In this document: one piece after another, positions 1 through 5,204 of the stretch
Numbering within the stretch: the first letter of the stretch is position 1
Layout of the letters: each line of letters starts with the position of its first letter
Origin: an uncultured Clostridia bacterium
GTDB lineage: Bacteria > Bacillota > Clostridia > UMGS1810
Assembly (NCBI GenBank): GCA_937959315.1
Contig: CALGRC010000223.1
Coordinates: forward strand, 1-5,204
Direction: 5' to 3'
Length of the DNA: 5,204 nucleotides
The notes under the pieces: model-generated
Seen by the model: only the letters and a program-made list of their open reading frames with translations
What the model was told of the DNA's origin: nothing
Databases searched by the model: none
Translations under genes and position numbers: made by a program

Positions 1-163
1 TATGGAGCAGCTTTGCATTCCGTTGTTTGGCCCGTTTAATACTCCGGTCATAGAGCCAAGGTATCAGAAGGGAGCGCAGCAGAATAGCAGCCAAAAAAAT
101 AGCGGCGGCCATTGCAGCCTGAATGAGATATCCGGTATGGGAGGTTAAAATTTGGTACACCAT
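1..163 (-). CDS. Unidentified membrane protein, N-terminal fragment (runs off the left edge)
   Basis: I do not recognise this gene. The minus strand stays open from an ATG at 163-161 to the window edge and gives 54 residues starting MVYQILTSHTGYLIQ. Residues about 12-36 form a hydrophobic, Ala/Leu/Ile-rich segment that looks like one transmembrane helix. A basic stretch follows (RSIKRAKQR, about 40-48), which by the positive-inside rule would place that side in the cytoplasm. The start is well supported: GAGGTGA (175-169) lies 5-8 bases upstream, and a near-consensus promoter lies about 25 bases further out. A single N-terminal helix followed by a basic stretch is compatible with small MscS-type mechanosensitive channels, but also with many other membrane proteins, so no function is assigned. 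It is transcribed away from the glycogen genes and nothing visible ties it to them beyond the shared control region. Confidence 0.75.
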   Translation of the reverse strand, partial: MVYQILTSHTGYLIQAAMAAAIFLAAILLRSLLIPWLYDRSIKRAKQRNAKLLH

Positions 164-194
164 GGCATTCACCTCAATGGAAATGGATATGAGT

Positions 195-224
195 ATTATA
201 GCAGAAACTGTTTTGTTTTGTCAA
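195..224 (-). promoter_or_regulatory. Sigma-A promoter for the leftward membrane-protein gene
   Basis: Read on the minus strand, TTGACA (224-219) and TATAAT (200-195) are both perfect consensus hexamers with an 18-base spacer. The -10 is preceded by TGC, the extended -10 motif. The predicted transcription start is an A near position 188, giving a leader of about 25 bases that contains the Shine-Dalgarno sequence at 175-169. This is the strongest promoter-like sequence in the window. The spacer is one base longer than the optimum of 17. Confidence 0.85.
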
Positions 225-261
225 AGGATGGATAGGGCGAAAGCAGCTTTTGATAAAGTGC

Positions 262-292
262 CCGGCCCAGCGTGGCCGGTATTTTTATACCG
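262..292. repeat. Two overlapping inverted repeats (alternative hairpins)
   Basis: CCGGCC (262-267) and GGCCGG (274-279) form a perfect 6-bp GC stem around the loop CAGCGT, followed on the + strand by TATTTTTATA, which resembles a rho-independent terminator. CGGTAT (277-282) and ATACCG (287-292) form a second perfect 6-bp stem around TTTT. The two stems share 277-279, so one strand cannot form both fully at the same time. Possible roles are an attenuator or a barrier to rightward transcription, or a DNA dyad bound by a regulator just upstream of the leftward promoter. The sequence alone does not decide between these. Confidence 0.5.
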
Positions 293-392
293 TATAATTG
301 TAAAAATTATGAATATATGGAAATATTAACGAATCAAAAGCCAAATAAAACACATCCCTTATTGGACATACTGTAATATAAATAGATTTGAA

Positions 393-420
393 ACATATGC
401 AGGAAAAAGCTGCATATACT
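393..420 (+). promoter_or_regulatory. Possible sigma-E-like promoter for glgBCDA (weak)
   Basis: CATATACT at 413-420 resembles the sporulation sigma-E -10 consensus CATACAnT, and ACATATG at 393-399, 13 bases upstream, partly resembles the sigma-E -35 (about KMATATT). The B. subtilis glgBCDAP operon is known to be transcribed by sigma-E RNA polymerase, which makes this worth recording. A start site near 427 would leave the Shine-Dalgarno sequence at 464-470 inside the leader and favour the 476 start of glgB. Both elements lie in the arms of a palindrome, so the match may be coincidental. A sigma-A reading (TTGAAA 388-393 with TATACT 415-420) fails because the 21-base spacing is too long. Confidence 0.25.
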
Positions 421-424
421 TTTT
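395..424 (+). terminator. Terminator-like hairpin with T-run just upstream of glgB
   Basis: ATATGCAG (395-402) and CTGCATAT (410-417) form a perfect 8-bp stem with the 7-base loop GAAAAAG, followed by AC and five T (420-424). The shape is that of a weak intrinsic terminator, since half the stem is A-T pairs. It ends directly before the AGGTG at 425-429. If transcribed from a promoter further left it could act as an attenuator in the glgB leader. Alternatively the palindrome may act at DNA level as an operator, or be part of a promoter. I am confident that the repeat exists and unsure of its role. Confidence 0.45.
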
Positions 425-463
425 AGGTGCGGGAAAATGAAGAAACTTATGATTATAAACATA

Positions 464-470
464 GAGGGTG
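464..470 (+). promoter_or_regulatory. Ribosome binding site supporting the glgB start at 476
   Basis: GAGGGTG at 464-470, followed by AT, is a good match to the anti-Shine-Dalgarno complement, with the GAGG core 8 bases before the ATG at 476. The competing ATG at 437 has only AGGTG (425-429), 7 bases upstream, which lies directly against the hairpin at 395-424. This is why the shorter protein is preferred. Confidence 0.6.
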
Positions 471-475
471 ATGGG

Positions 476-2458
476 ATGGGAAATAAACCAGTCGGTCAAT
501 TACAAAAGAAAAAGCCGGCAGGAAGGAAGGCGGTATCTAAAAAAATGGCTGTGCCGTCGGAAGCAGAATTATTTTTTCGGGGGGATTTACAAACTGCTTA
601 CCGTTATTTTGGCTGCCATCCGGACAAGCAGGGCGGGCAGGATGGATATCGATTCCGCGTATGGGCGCCGCATGCAAAATCTGTTAGGCTGGTGGGCGAT
701 TTCAATGGATGGGATACACAGGTGCCAGTAATGGTCCGGGAAAACGGCGGGATTTTTTCGCAATTTTCTACAGAGGTATCGGTGTATGATAATTACAAAT
801 ATTATATTGAACGGCCGGACGGCAGCGGCGTATTCAAAAGCGATCCCTATGGATTTCATATGGAAACCCGGCCTGGGACGGCCAGTAAGGTATATGATAT
901 CAGCGGTTATGCATGGGGGGATGGGGTGTATATGCGCAGCCGCGGTGCCAAAAAATTTTTGAACCGCCCCGTCAATATTTACGAGGTACATTTGGGTTCA
1001 TGGCGGCATACGCCGGATGGGACGGTGTTCAACTATGCTGCGCTGGCGGACGAATTGATCGGTTATGTCAAAGATATGGGGTATACCCATATTGAGCTCA
1101 TGCCCATATCGGAATACCCGTACGATCCATCGTGGGGGTATCAGGTGACGGGATATTTTGCGCCCACTTCGCGTTATGGGACGCCGCACGATTTCATGGC
1201 TTTTGTGGATAAATGCCATCAGGCGGGCATCGGCGTGATTTTAGACTGGGTGGCGGCGCATTTTCCAAAGGATGAAACGGGGCTGTATGAATTTGACGGC
1301 GGGTTTTGCTATGAATCTGCCGATCCGCTGATGAACGAACACCCGGATTGGAATACACGGATTTTTGACTATGGCCGGCCGGAAGTGCAGTCTTTTTTGA
1401 TATCCAACGCCCTCTATTGGATTGAGGAATATCATATTGATGGCCTGCGGGTGGATGCGGTGGCGTCTATGTTGTATTTGGATTATGGAAAACGGGGCGG
1501 GGAGTGGCGCGCCAATAAGGATGGCGGGAACTACAATTTGGATGCTATTGCCTTTTTGCAAAAGCTCAACAAAACCGTGCTGGAGCGTAATAAATCGGTG
1601 TTGATGATTGCAGAGGAATCCACGGCATTCCCTATGGTAACAAAGCCTGGTTATGACGGCGGGCTGGGCTTTCATTTCAAGTGGAATATGGGTTGGATGA
1701 ACGATATGCTGGATTATATGTCCATCGATCCATTGGGACGTAAGCACAACCACAATAAAATCACCTTTTCGCTGACCTATGCGTTTTCAGAAAATTATAT
1801 CCTGCCGCTGTCGCATGACGAGGTGGTACACGGGAAAAAATCACTGATTGAAAAAATGCCGGGAAGCTATGATGAAAAATTTTCCAACCTGCGGGCATTT
1901 TATGGTTATATGATGGGGCATCCGGGCAAAAAACTTTTGTTTATGGGCAATGAATTTGCACAGTTTATCGAGTGGGATTATGCCAAAGAGCTGGACTGGA
2001 TGCTGCTGGGTTATGACCGGCACCGGCAAATGCAGCAGTATGTGAAGGACTTGAATTTTTTTTATTTGGAGCACGCGCAGCTATGGCAAAACGACGCCGA
2101 TTGGACGGGCTTCCAGTGGATTTCCCATGATGACGCCGACCAGAGTATCATAGCGTTCCGGCGGGTGGATAAAAAGGGCAGGGAACTGATTTGTGTGTGT
2201 AATTTCTGCCCGGTGCGGCGGGACGGCTACCGGATTGGCGTACCGGCGGCGGGCGTGTACCGCCCCGTATTCAACAGCGATGATATCCGGTATGGCGGTA
2301 TTGGCGTGCCGCTTGCAGACTGCAAAAGCGAACCGGAACCTATGCATGGGCAGCAGCAGAGCCTGTCACTGACCATTCCGCCGCTGTCTGCGGTATATTA
2401 TCAAAAAATAAAAGGGAGGCCGGCGGGGAAAAATGAAACTGCGCCGGACAGCCAATAG
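476..2458 (+). CDS. glgB: 1,4-alpha-glucan (glycogen) branching enzyme GlgB
   Basis: GlgB (EC 2.4.1.18) cuts alpha-1,4 glucan chains and re-attaches the segment by an alpha-1,6 bond; it is cytoplasmic. From the start at 476 it has 660 residues, within the family range (E. coli 728). An N-terminal CBM48 domain is marked by YRFRVWAPHAKSVRLVGDFN near 58-77. The GH13 barrel shows all its key regions: region I DWVAAHF (Asp257, His262), region II DGLRVDAVASM with nucleophile Asp327, region III IAEEST with acid/base Glu380, and region IV LPLSHDEVVHGK with His447 and Asp448. A C-terminal beta-domain follows from about residue 545. An in-frame ATG at 437 would add 13 residues, but 476 has the better ribosome binding site. 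The first 23 residues are Lys/Arg-rich and probably disordered. First gene of the operon; it ends 15 bases before glgC. All catalytic residues are intact. Confidence 0.96.
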   Translation: MGNKPVGQLQKKKPAGRKAVSKKMAVPSEAELFFRGDLQTAYRYFGCHPDKQGGQDGYRFRVWAPHAKSVRLVGDFNGWDTQVPVMVRENGGIFSQFSTEVSVYDNYKYYIERPDGSGVFKSDPYGFHMETRPGTASKVYDISGYAWGDGVYMRSRGAKKFLNRPVNIYEVHLGSWRHTPDGTVFNYAALADELIGYVKDMGYTHIELMPISEYPYDPSWGYQVTGYFAPTSRYGTPHDFMAFVDKCHQAGIGVILDWVAAHFPKDETGLYEFDGGFCYESADPLMNEHPDWNTRIFDYGRPEVQSFLISNALYWIEEYHIDGLRVDAVASMLYLDYGKRGGEWRANKDGGNYNLDAIAFLQKLNKTVLERNKSVLMIAEESTAFPMVTKPGYDGGLGFHFKWNMGWMNDMLDYMSIDPLGRKHNHNKITFSLTYAFSENYILPLSHDEVVHGKKSLIEKMPGSYDEKFSNLRAFYGYMMGHPGKKLLFMGNEFAQFIEWDYAKELDWMLLGYDRHRQMQQYVKDLNFFYLEHAQLWQNDADWTGFQWISHDDADQSIIAFRRVDKKGRELICVCNFCPVRRDGYRIGVPAAGVYRPVFNSDDIRYGGIGVPLADCKSEPEPMHGQQQSLSLTIPPLSAVYYQKIKGRPAGKNETAPDSQ

Positions 2459-2473
2459 CAGGGAGGTACAATC

Positions 2474-3631
2474 ATGTTACAGCGCCGGAAAGAGTGTGTG
2501 GCGATGCTGCTGGCCGGCGGCCAGGGCAGCCGTTTGAAGGTATTGACGGAAAAAACGGCCAAACCGGCTGTGCCGTTTGGCGGGAAATACCGGATTATTG
2601 ATTTCACATTGTCCAATTGCGTCAATTCAGGCATTGATACCGTTGGCATTTTAACCCAATACCAGCCGCTGGAGCTCAACGCTTATATTGGAAATGGACA
2701 GCCGTGGGGGCTCAACCACAATTTTGGCGGGGCCCATGTGCTGCCGCCCTATGCCAAAAGTGAAAAATCCGAATGGTACAAGGGGACGGCCAATGCTATT
2801 TACCAAAATATGCATTTTATTGAACAATATAGCCCGGAATATGTACTGGTGCTGTCGGGCGACCATATTTATAAAATGGATTATTCCAAAATGCTGGAAT
2901 ATCACAAGGAAACGGGCGCCGACTGTACCATTGCCGTGCGGGATGTGCCGTTGGAAGAGGCGCCGCGGTTTGGGATTATGAATACCCATGGCGACGGCAG
3001 TATTTATGAATTTGAGGAAAAGCCCAAAAAACCGAAGAGCACAAAAGCATCCATGGGTATCTATATTTTTGGATGGAAGGTATTAAAGGACTATTTGACA
3101 AAAGATGAACAAGACGATTCCTCTGCCAATGATTTTGGAAAAAATATCATCCCAAGTTTGCTTTCGGACGGCATGAAACTACAGGCATATTCGTTTGACG
3201 GATACTGGAAAGATGTAGGGACGATTGAGAGCTTATGGCAGGCCAATATGGATTTGATTGACCCGGAGGTACCGTTTCATTTGAAAGACACTGATTTTAA
3301 AATTTATGCACGCAACTATGCAAACCCAGGCAGTTTTATAGCGCCGTCCGCCCAGGTGCAAAATTCCATAGTAGCTGAAGGGTGCAGTATTTACGGAACG
3401 GTGATCCATTCTGTCTTGTCCATTGGCTGCACTGTTGCCGCCGGCGCGGTGGTGCGCGACAGCGTGGTGATGCCCAATACTGTGGTTGGGGAAAACGCAG
3501 ATGTATCATATGCGATTGTGGGGGAAAACACCCGGATTGGGAAAAAAGCGAAAATTGGAAAGGCGGACGGGGATAAAATTGCCGTTGTCGGCAACCGGCG
3601 GCGTATCAAGGAGGATGCGGTGGTTGGATAA
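2474..3631 (+). CDS. glgC: Glucose-1-phosphate adenylyltransferase, catalytic subunit GlgC
   Basis: ADP-glucose pyrophosphorylase (EC 2.7.7.27) makes ADP-glucose and pyrophosphate from ATP and glucose-1-phosphate, usually the controlled step of bacterial glycogen synthesis. At 385 residues it has the length usual for Bacillota GlgC and is shorter than the E. coli enzyme (431). The nucleotidyltransferase signature LAGGQGSRL is at 13-21, followed by AKPAVPFGGKYRIIDF (Lys30). WYKGTANA is at 101-108. SGDHIYKMDY contains Asp130 and GYWKDVG contains Asp247; these match the metal-binding Asp142 and Asp276 of E. coli by eye. FEEKP contains Lys183, equivalent to the glucose-1-phosphate-binding Lys195. 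From about 285 the repeated hydrophobic hexads (SFIAPSAQVQNSIVAEGCSI) indicate the left-handed beta-helix domain. The start has a strong GGGAGGT at 2461-2467, seven bases after GGAGG. It lies between glgB and its paralogue glgD, 29 bases apart. Confidence 0.96.
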   Translation: MLQRRKECVAMLLAGGQGSRLKVLTEKTAKPAVPFGGKYRIIDFTLSNCVNSGIDTVGILTQYQPLELNAYIGNGQPWGLNHNFGGAHVLPPYAKSEKSEWYKGTANAIYQNMHFIEQYSPEYVLVLSGDHIYKMDYSKMLEYHKETGADCTIAVRDVPLEEAPRFGIMNTHGDGSIYEFEEKPKKPKSTKASMGIYIFGWKVLKDYLTKDEQDDSSANDFGKNIIPSLLSDGMKLQAYSFDGYWKDVGTIESLWQANMDLIDPEVPFHLKDTDFKIYARNYANPGSFIAPSAQVQNSIVAEGCSIYGTVIHSVLSIGCTVAAGAVVRDSVVMPNTVVGENADVSYAIVGENTRIGKKAKIGKADGDKIAVVGNRRRIKEDAVVG

Positions 3632-3660
3632 CAGCGGCCCAGCGGAAAGGATGAAGTAAA

Positions 3661-4779
3661 ATGAAAATGGTAGGCATCATATTTTCCAACATTTACGACA
3701 CCACCATGGGGGAACTGACCAAACACCGTACGGTTGCTTCCTTGCCGTTTGGTGGCCGTTACCGGCAGATTGATTTTGTGCTGTCCAATATGGTCAATTC
3801 TGGCATTTCGTCGGTGGGGGTGATTACCAAATATAATTACCAATCGCTGATGGATCATCTGGGCTCGTATAGTGAATGGGATTTAAACCGCAAAAACGGC
3901 GGTTTGTATATTATCCCGCCGTTTTCTACCGGGCACCTGAGCATTTACCGCGGGAAAATAGAAGCACTCTATGGCGCGCTGACCTTTTTGCGCAAGGTAA
4001 AAGCCCCGTATGTGGTGCTGAGTGATTCCACGGTGCTTTGCAACATTGACTATGAAAAGGTATTGGAAGATCACCTTCGTACAGGCGTGGATATTACGGT
4101 GGTATGCAACCAGGAAGCACCGGTGTTTGAAGGGGAAAAACGGGATTTGGTTTTAAAAACCGGCGATAGCGGAACGGTGGTGGATGTACTGGCTTCCACT
4201 ACCTTTGGCAAAAATGAATTTGGGTCGATGGGTATGTACCTGATGGGGCGTGAGGAACTGATTCAAGTGGTGGAAAACTGTGTATCACATGGGTTTTACC
4301 ATTTTGAACGGGATTATATCCAGCGGGAGTTTAACCGGCAGAATATCAATATTGGGGTATATGATTTTAAACAAACGGTGCTGCGCAACGAAAATGTGCT
4401 TTGCTATTTCCGCAACAATTTGCGGCTGATGGATGAAAAGGTACGCAGTGATATATTTGCGCCGGATAATCCCATTTATACCAAAGTACGCGATGAAGTA
4501 CCGGCTTATTATGGCCCGGGTTCTAAAGTGCGCGGCTGCCTGGTGGCAGATGGATGCACCATTTACGGCGATGTGGAACATACGGTTATTTTCCGCGATG
4601 TGACCATTGAAGCCGGCTGCCGGGTCCGCAATTCCATTATTATGCAAGGGACGCATATTGGGCGCGGGTCTGACTTGAACTATGTCATTTTAGACAAGGA
4701 AGTGCAGGTGCGGGACGGCGCTATTTTGACCGGTGCACCGGTGTCGCCGGTTATTGTCAACAAAGCACAGCAGGTTTGA
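3661..4779 (+). CDS. glgD: GlgD, ADP-glucose pyrophosphorylase-like partner subunit, active site degenerate
   Basis: A paralogue of GlgC (372 residues) with the same plan: nucleotidyltransferase-like domain, then a beta-helix domain from about 285. LPFGGRYRQIDFVLSNMVNSGI (28-49) closely matches GlgC VPFGGKYRIIDFTLSNCVNSGI, yet catalytic positions are lost. By-eye alignment puts NIYDTT (10-15) where GlgC has GGQGSR, Val25 for Lys30, Ser123 for Asp130, Ser179 for Lys183 and Arg242 for Asp247. This fits the known GlgD family of Bacillota, where the Geobacillus protein has little activity alone but raises GlgC activity in a mixed tetramer. It therefore most likely acts as a regulatory or structural partner of GlgC. 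The start has an AAAGG (3646-3650) ten bases upstream, a modest site. The frame is intact, so this is a maintained protein and not a decaying duplicate. Confidence 0.93.
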   Translation: MKMVGIIFSNIYDTTMGELTKHRTVASLPFGGRYRQIDFVLSNMVNSGISSVGVITKYNYQSLMDHLGSYSEWDLNRKNGGLYIIPPFSTGHLSIYRGKIEALYGALTFLRKVKAPYVVLSDSTVLCNIDYEKVLEDHLRTGVDITVVCNQEAPVFEGEKRDLVLKTGDSGTVVDVLASTTFGKNEFGSMGMYLMGREELIQVVENCVSHGFYHFERDYIQREFNRQNINIGVYDFKQTVLRNENVLCYFRNNLRLMDEKVRSDIFAPDNPIYTKVRDEVPAYYGPGSKVRGCLVADGCTIYGDVEHTVIFRDVTIEAGCRVRNSIIMQGTHIGRGSDLNYVILDKEVQVRDGAILTGAPVSPVIVNKAQQV

Positions 4780-4797
4780 CTAGGCAGACAGCACCAG

Positions 4798-4810
4798 AAA
4801 GGACGGACGG
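4798..4810 (+). promoter_or_regulatory. Ribosome binding region fixing the TTG start of glgA
   Basis: AAAGGA at 4798-4803, continuing into CGGACGG, lies 10 bases before the TTG at 4814. An in-frame stop TAG at 4781-4783 closes the frame on the left, and no ATG or GTG occurs between that stop and the TTG. The next in-frame starts (GTG near 4850, ATG near 4880) would cut off conserved GlgA N-terminal sequence. The TTG is therefore the only sensible start. Confidence 0.7.
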
Positions 4811-4813
4811 TAT

Positions 4814-5204
4814 TTGAATATACTATTTGCAGCAAGCGAAGCGGCGCCCTATGTGAAAACAGGCGGTTTGGGAGACGTGATGCAGGCTCTTCCGCGGGAG
4901 CTTGCAGATGGAAAAGGACAGCAGGTGGCGGTGGTGCTGCCCCTCTACCGGCGGATCAAAACCAATCCACAGTGGCGGCTAGAGTTTGTCACCAGCTTTG
5001 GTATGTATTTATCCTGGCGGGAACTGCACGTTGGCGTATTCCGGGCGCAATACCATCATGTGACCTATTATTTTATCGATAACGACTACTATTTTGGCGG
5101 ACGGGACAGCGTATATGGCGACTATGACGATGGCGAGCGGTTTGCCTATTTTTCCAAGGCGGTTTTGGAAATGCTGCGCCGGATTGGATATTTTCCCGAT
5201 ATCC
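4814..5204 (+). CDS. glgA: Glycogen synthase GlgA (ADP-glucose type), N-terminal part, runs off the right edge
   Basis: GlgA (EC 2.4.1.21, family GT5) transfers glucose from ADP-glucose to the non-reducing end of an alpha-1,4 glucan. The visible 130 residues start (M)NILFAASEAAPYVKTGGLGD. KTGGLGDV at 15-22 is the hallmark nucleotide-sugar-binding loop, with Lys15 equivalent to Lys15 of E. coli GlgA. DNDYYFGGRDSVYGDYDDGERFAYFSKAVLEML (89-121) is also typical of the family. The fragment ends at GYFPDI, just before the region where GlgA proteins usually have a HxxDW motif. Only about a quarter of the expected 470-480 residues lies in the window, so the second Rossmann domain and its catalytic residues cannot be checked. 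Translation begins at TTG. The gene starts 34 bases after glgD and uses the ADP-glucose made by GlgC. Confidence 0.94.
   Translation, partial: MNILFAASEAAPYVKTGGLGDVMQALPRELADGKGQQVAVVLPLYRRIKTNPQWRLEFVTSFGMYLSWRELHVGVFRAQYHHVTYYFIDNDYYFGGRDSVYGDYDDGERFAYFSKAVLEMLRRIGYFPDI

Larger units (their letters stand above)
164..475. other. Divergent control region between the membrane-protein gene and glgB
   Basis: This stretch of about 310 bases separates two divergent genes and is clearly more AT-rich than the coding DNA on its right. It contains the leftward promoter (195-224), overlapping inverted repeats at 262-292, an isolated TATAAT at 293-298 on the + strand with no acceptable -35 at 16-18 bases, and an 8-bp inverted repeat with a T-run at 395-424. 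Two Shine-Dalgarno sequences for glgB also lie here (425-429 and 464-470). A short open frame at 123-329 on the + strand has no ribosome binding site, overlaps the leftward gene and promoter, and shows no protein-like character, so it is not called. I see no tRNA, no recognisable riboswitch and no mobile element. Confidence 0.7.

Noticed and set aside
240..250. Small odd palindrome AAAGC-A-GCTTT upstream of the leftward -35
   Set aside because: Arms of 5 bp with a one-base centre are expected by chance in a region of this size, and nothing links it to a known operator.
123..329. 68-codon open frame on the + strand at the left
   Set aside because: It overlaps the start, ribosome binding site and promoter of the leftward gene, has no Shine-Dalgarno sequence of its own and no protein-like pattern.
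164..436. Search for a catabolite-repression (cre) site or a known riboswitch in the control region
   Set aside because: No stretch matched the cre consensus TGWAANCGNTNWCA well, and no recognised riboswitch core could be made out by eye.
1241..1753. 170-codon open frame on the minus strand inside glgB
   Set aside because: It lies wholly antisense to the catalytic barrel of glgB, whose conserved motifs explain the sequence. The predicted protein has no recognisable domain; such frames arise by chance opposite codon-biased genes.
2056..2063. Run of eight T inside glgB as a possible slippage or phase-variation site
   Set aside because: The frame encodes Asn-Phe-Phe-Tyr-Leu in the conserved part of GlgB and continues intact. 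A single T8 in a housekeeping gene is not enough to propose phase variation.
3651..3659. Minimal frame ATG-AAG-TAA just before glgD
   Set aside because: The AAAGG lies directly against this ATG with no spacing, so it is unlikely to be translated, while the same site fits the glgD start at 3661.
3391..3858. 155-codon open frame on the minus strand across the glgC-glgD junction
   Set aside because: It overlaps the intact ends of two well-supported genes on the other strand, and its repetitive Thr/Pro composition looks like the antisense of the beta-helix repeats.

Overview
The window holds most of a bacterial glycogen-biosynthesis operon in the order glgB-glgC-glgD-glgA, all on the + strand, with a divergent partial membrane-protein gene at the left edge. 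The pairing of glgC with a separate degenerate paralogue glgD, the glgBCDA order (the same as the start of glgBCDAP in Bacillus subtilis), Shine-Dalgarno-led starts and a near-consensus sigma-A promoter all point to a Bacillota (Firmicutes) genome. Moderate GC and frequent CGG/GCG codons fit a clostridial gut-type lineage such as the Oscillospiraceae or relatives, but genus and species cannot be read from this sequence.

Layout. Positions 1-163 (minus strand) carry the first 54 codons of an unidentified protein with one N-terminal transmembrane helix. It has its own promoter: TTGACA, an 18-bp spacer and TATAAT with an extended -10 TGC. Positions 164-475 form an AT-rich divergent control region with two inverted-repeat clusters, one at 262-292 and one at 395-417 followed by five T. 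No convincing sigma-A promoter for glgB is visible there. A weak sigma-E-like element overlaps the second repeat. glgB (476 or 437 to 2458), glgC (2474-3631), glgD (3661-4779) and glgA (4814 to the right edge, incomplete) follow with gaps of 15, 29 and 34 bases, so they are probably one transcript.

How the genes work together. GlgC, probably with GlgD as a non-catalytic or regulatory partner, makes ADP-glucose from glucose-1-phosphate and ATP. GlgA adds the glucose to alpha-1,4 chains. GlgB cuts and re-attaches segments to form alpha-1,6 branches. The next gene is probably glycogen phosphorylase (glgP), by analogy with B. subtilis, but it lies outside the window.

Assessment. This is a well-known pathway and I found no new system. 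The points worth a second look are the structured divergent leader, the loss of several active-site residues in GlgD, the choice of glgB start, and the TTG start of glgA.
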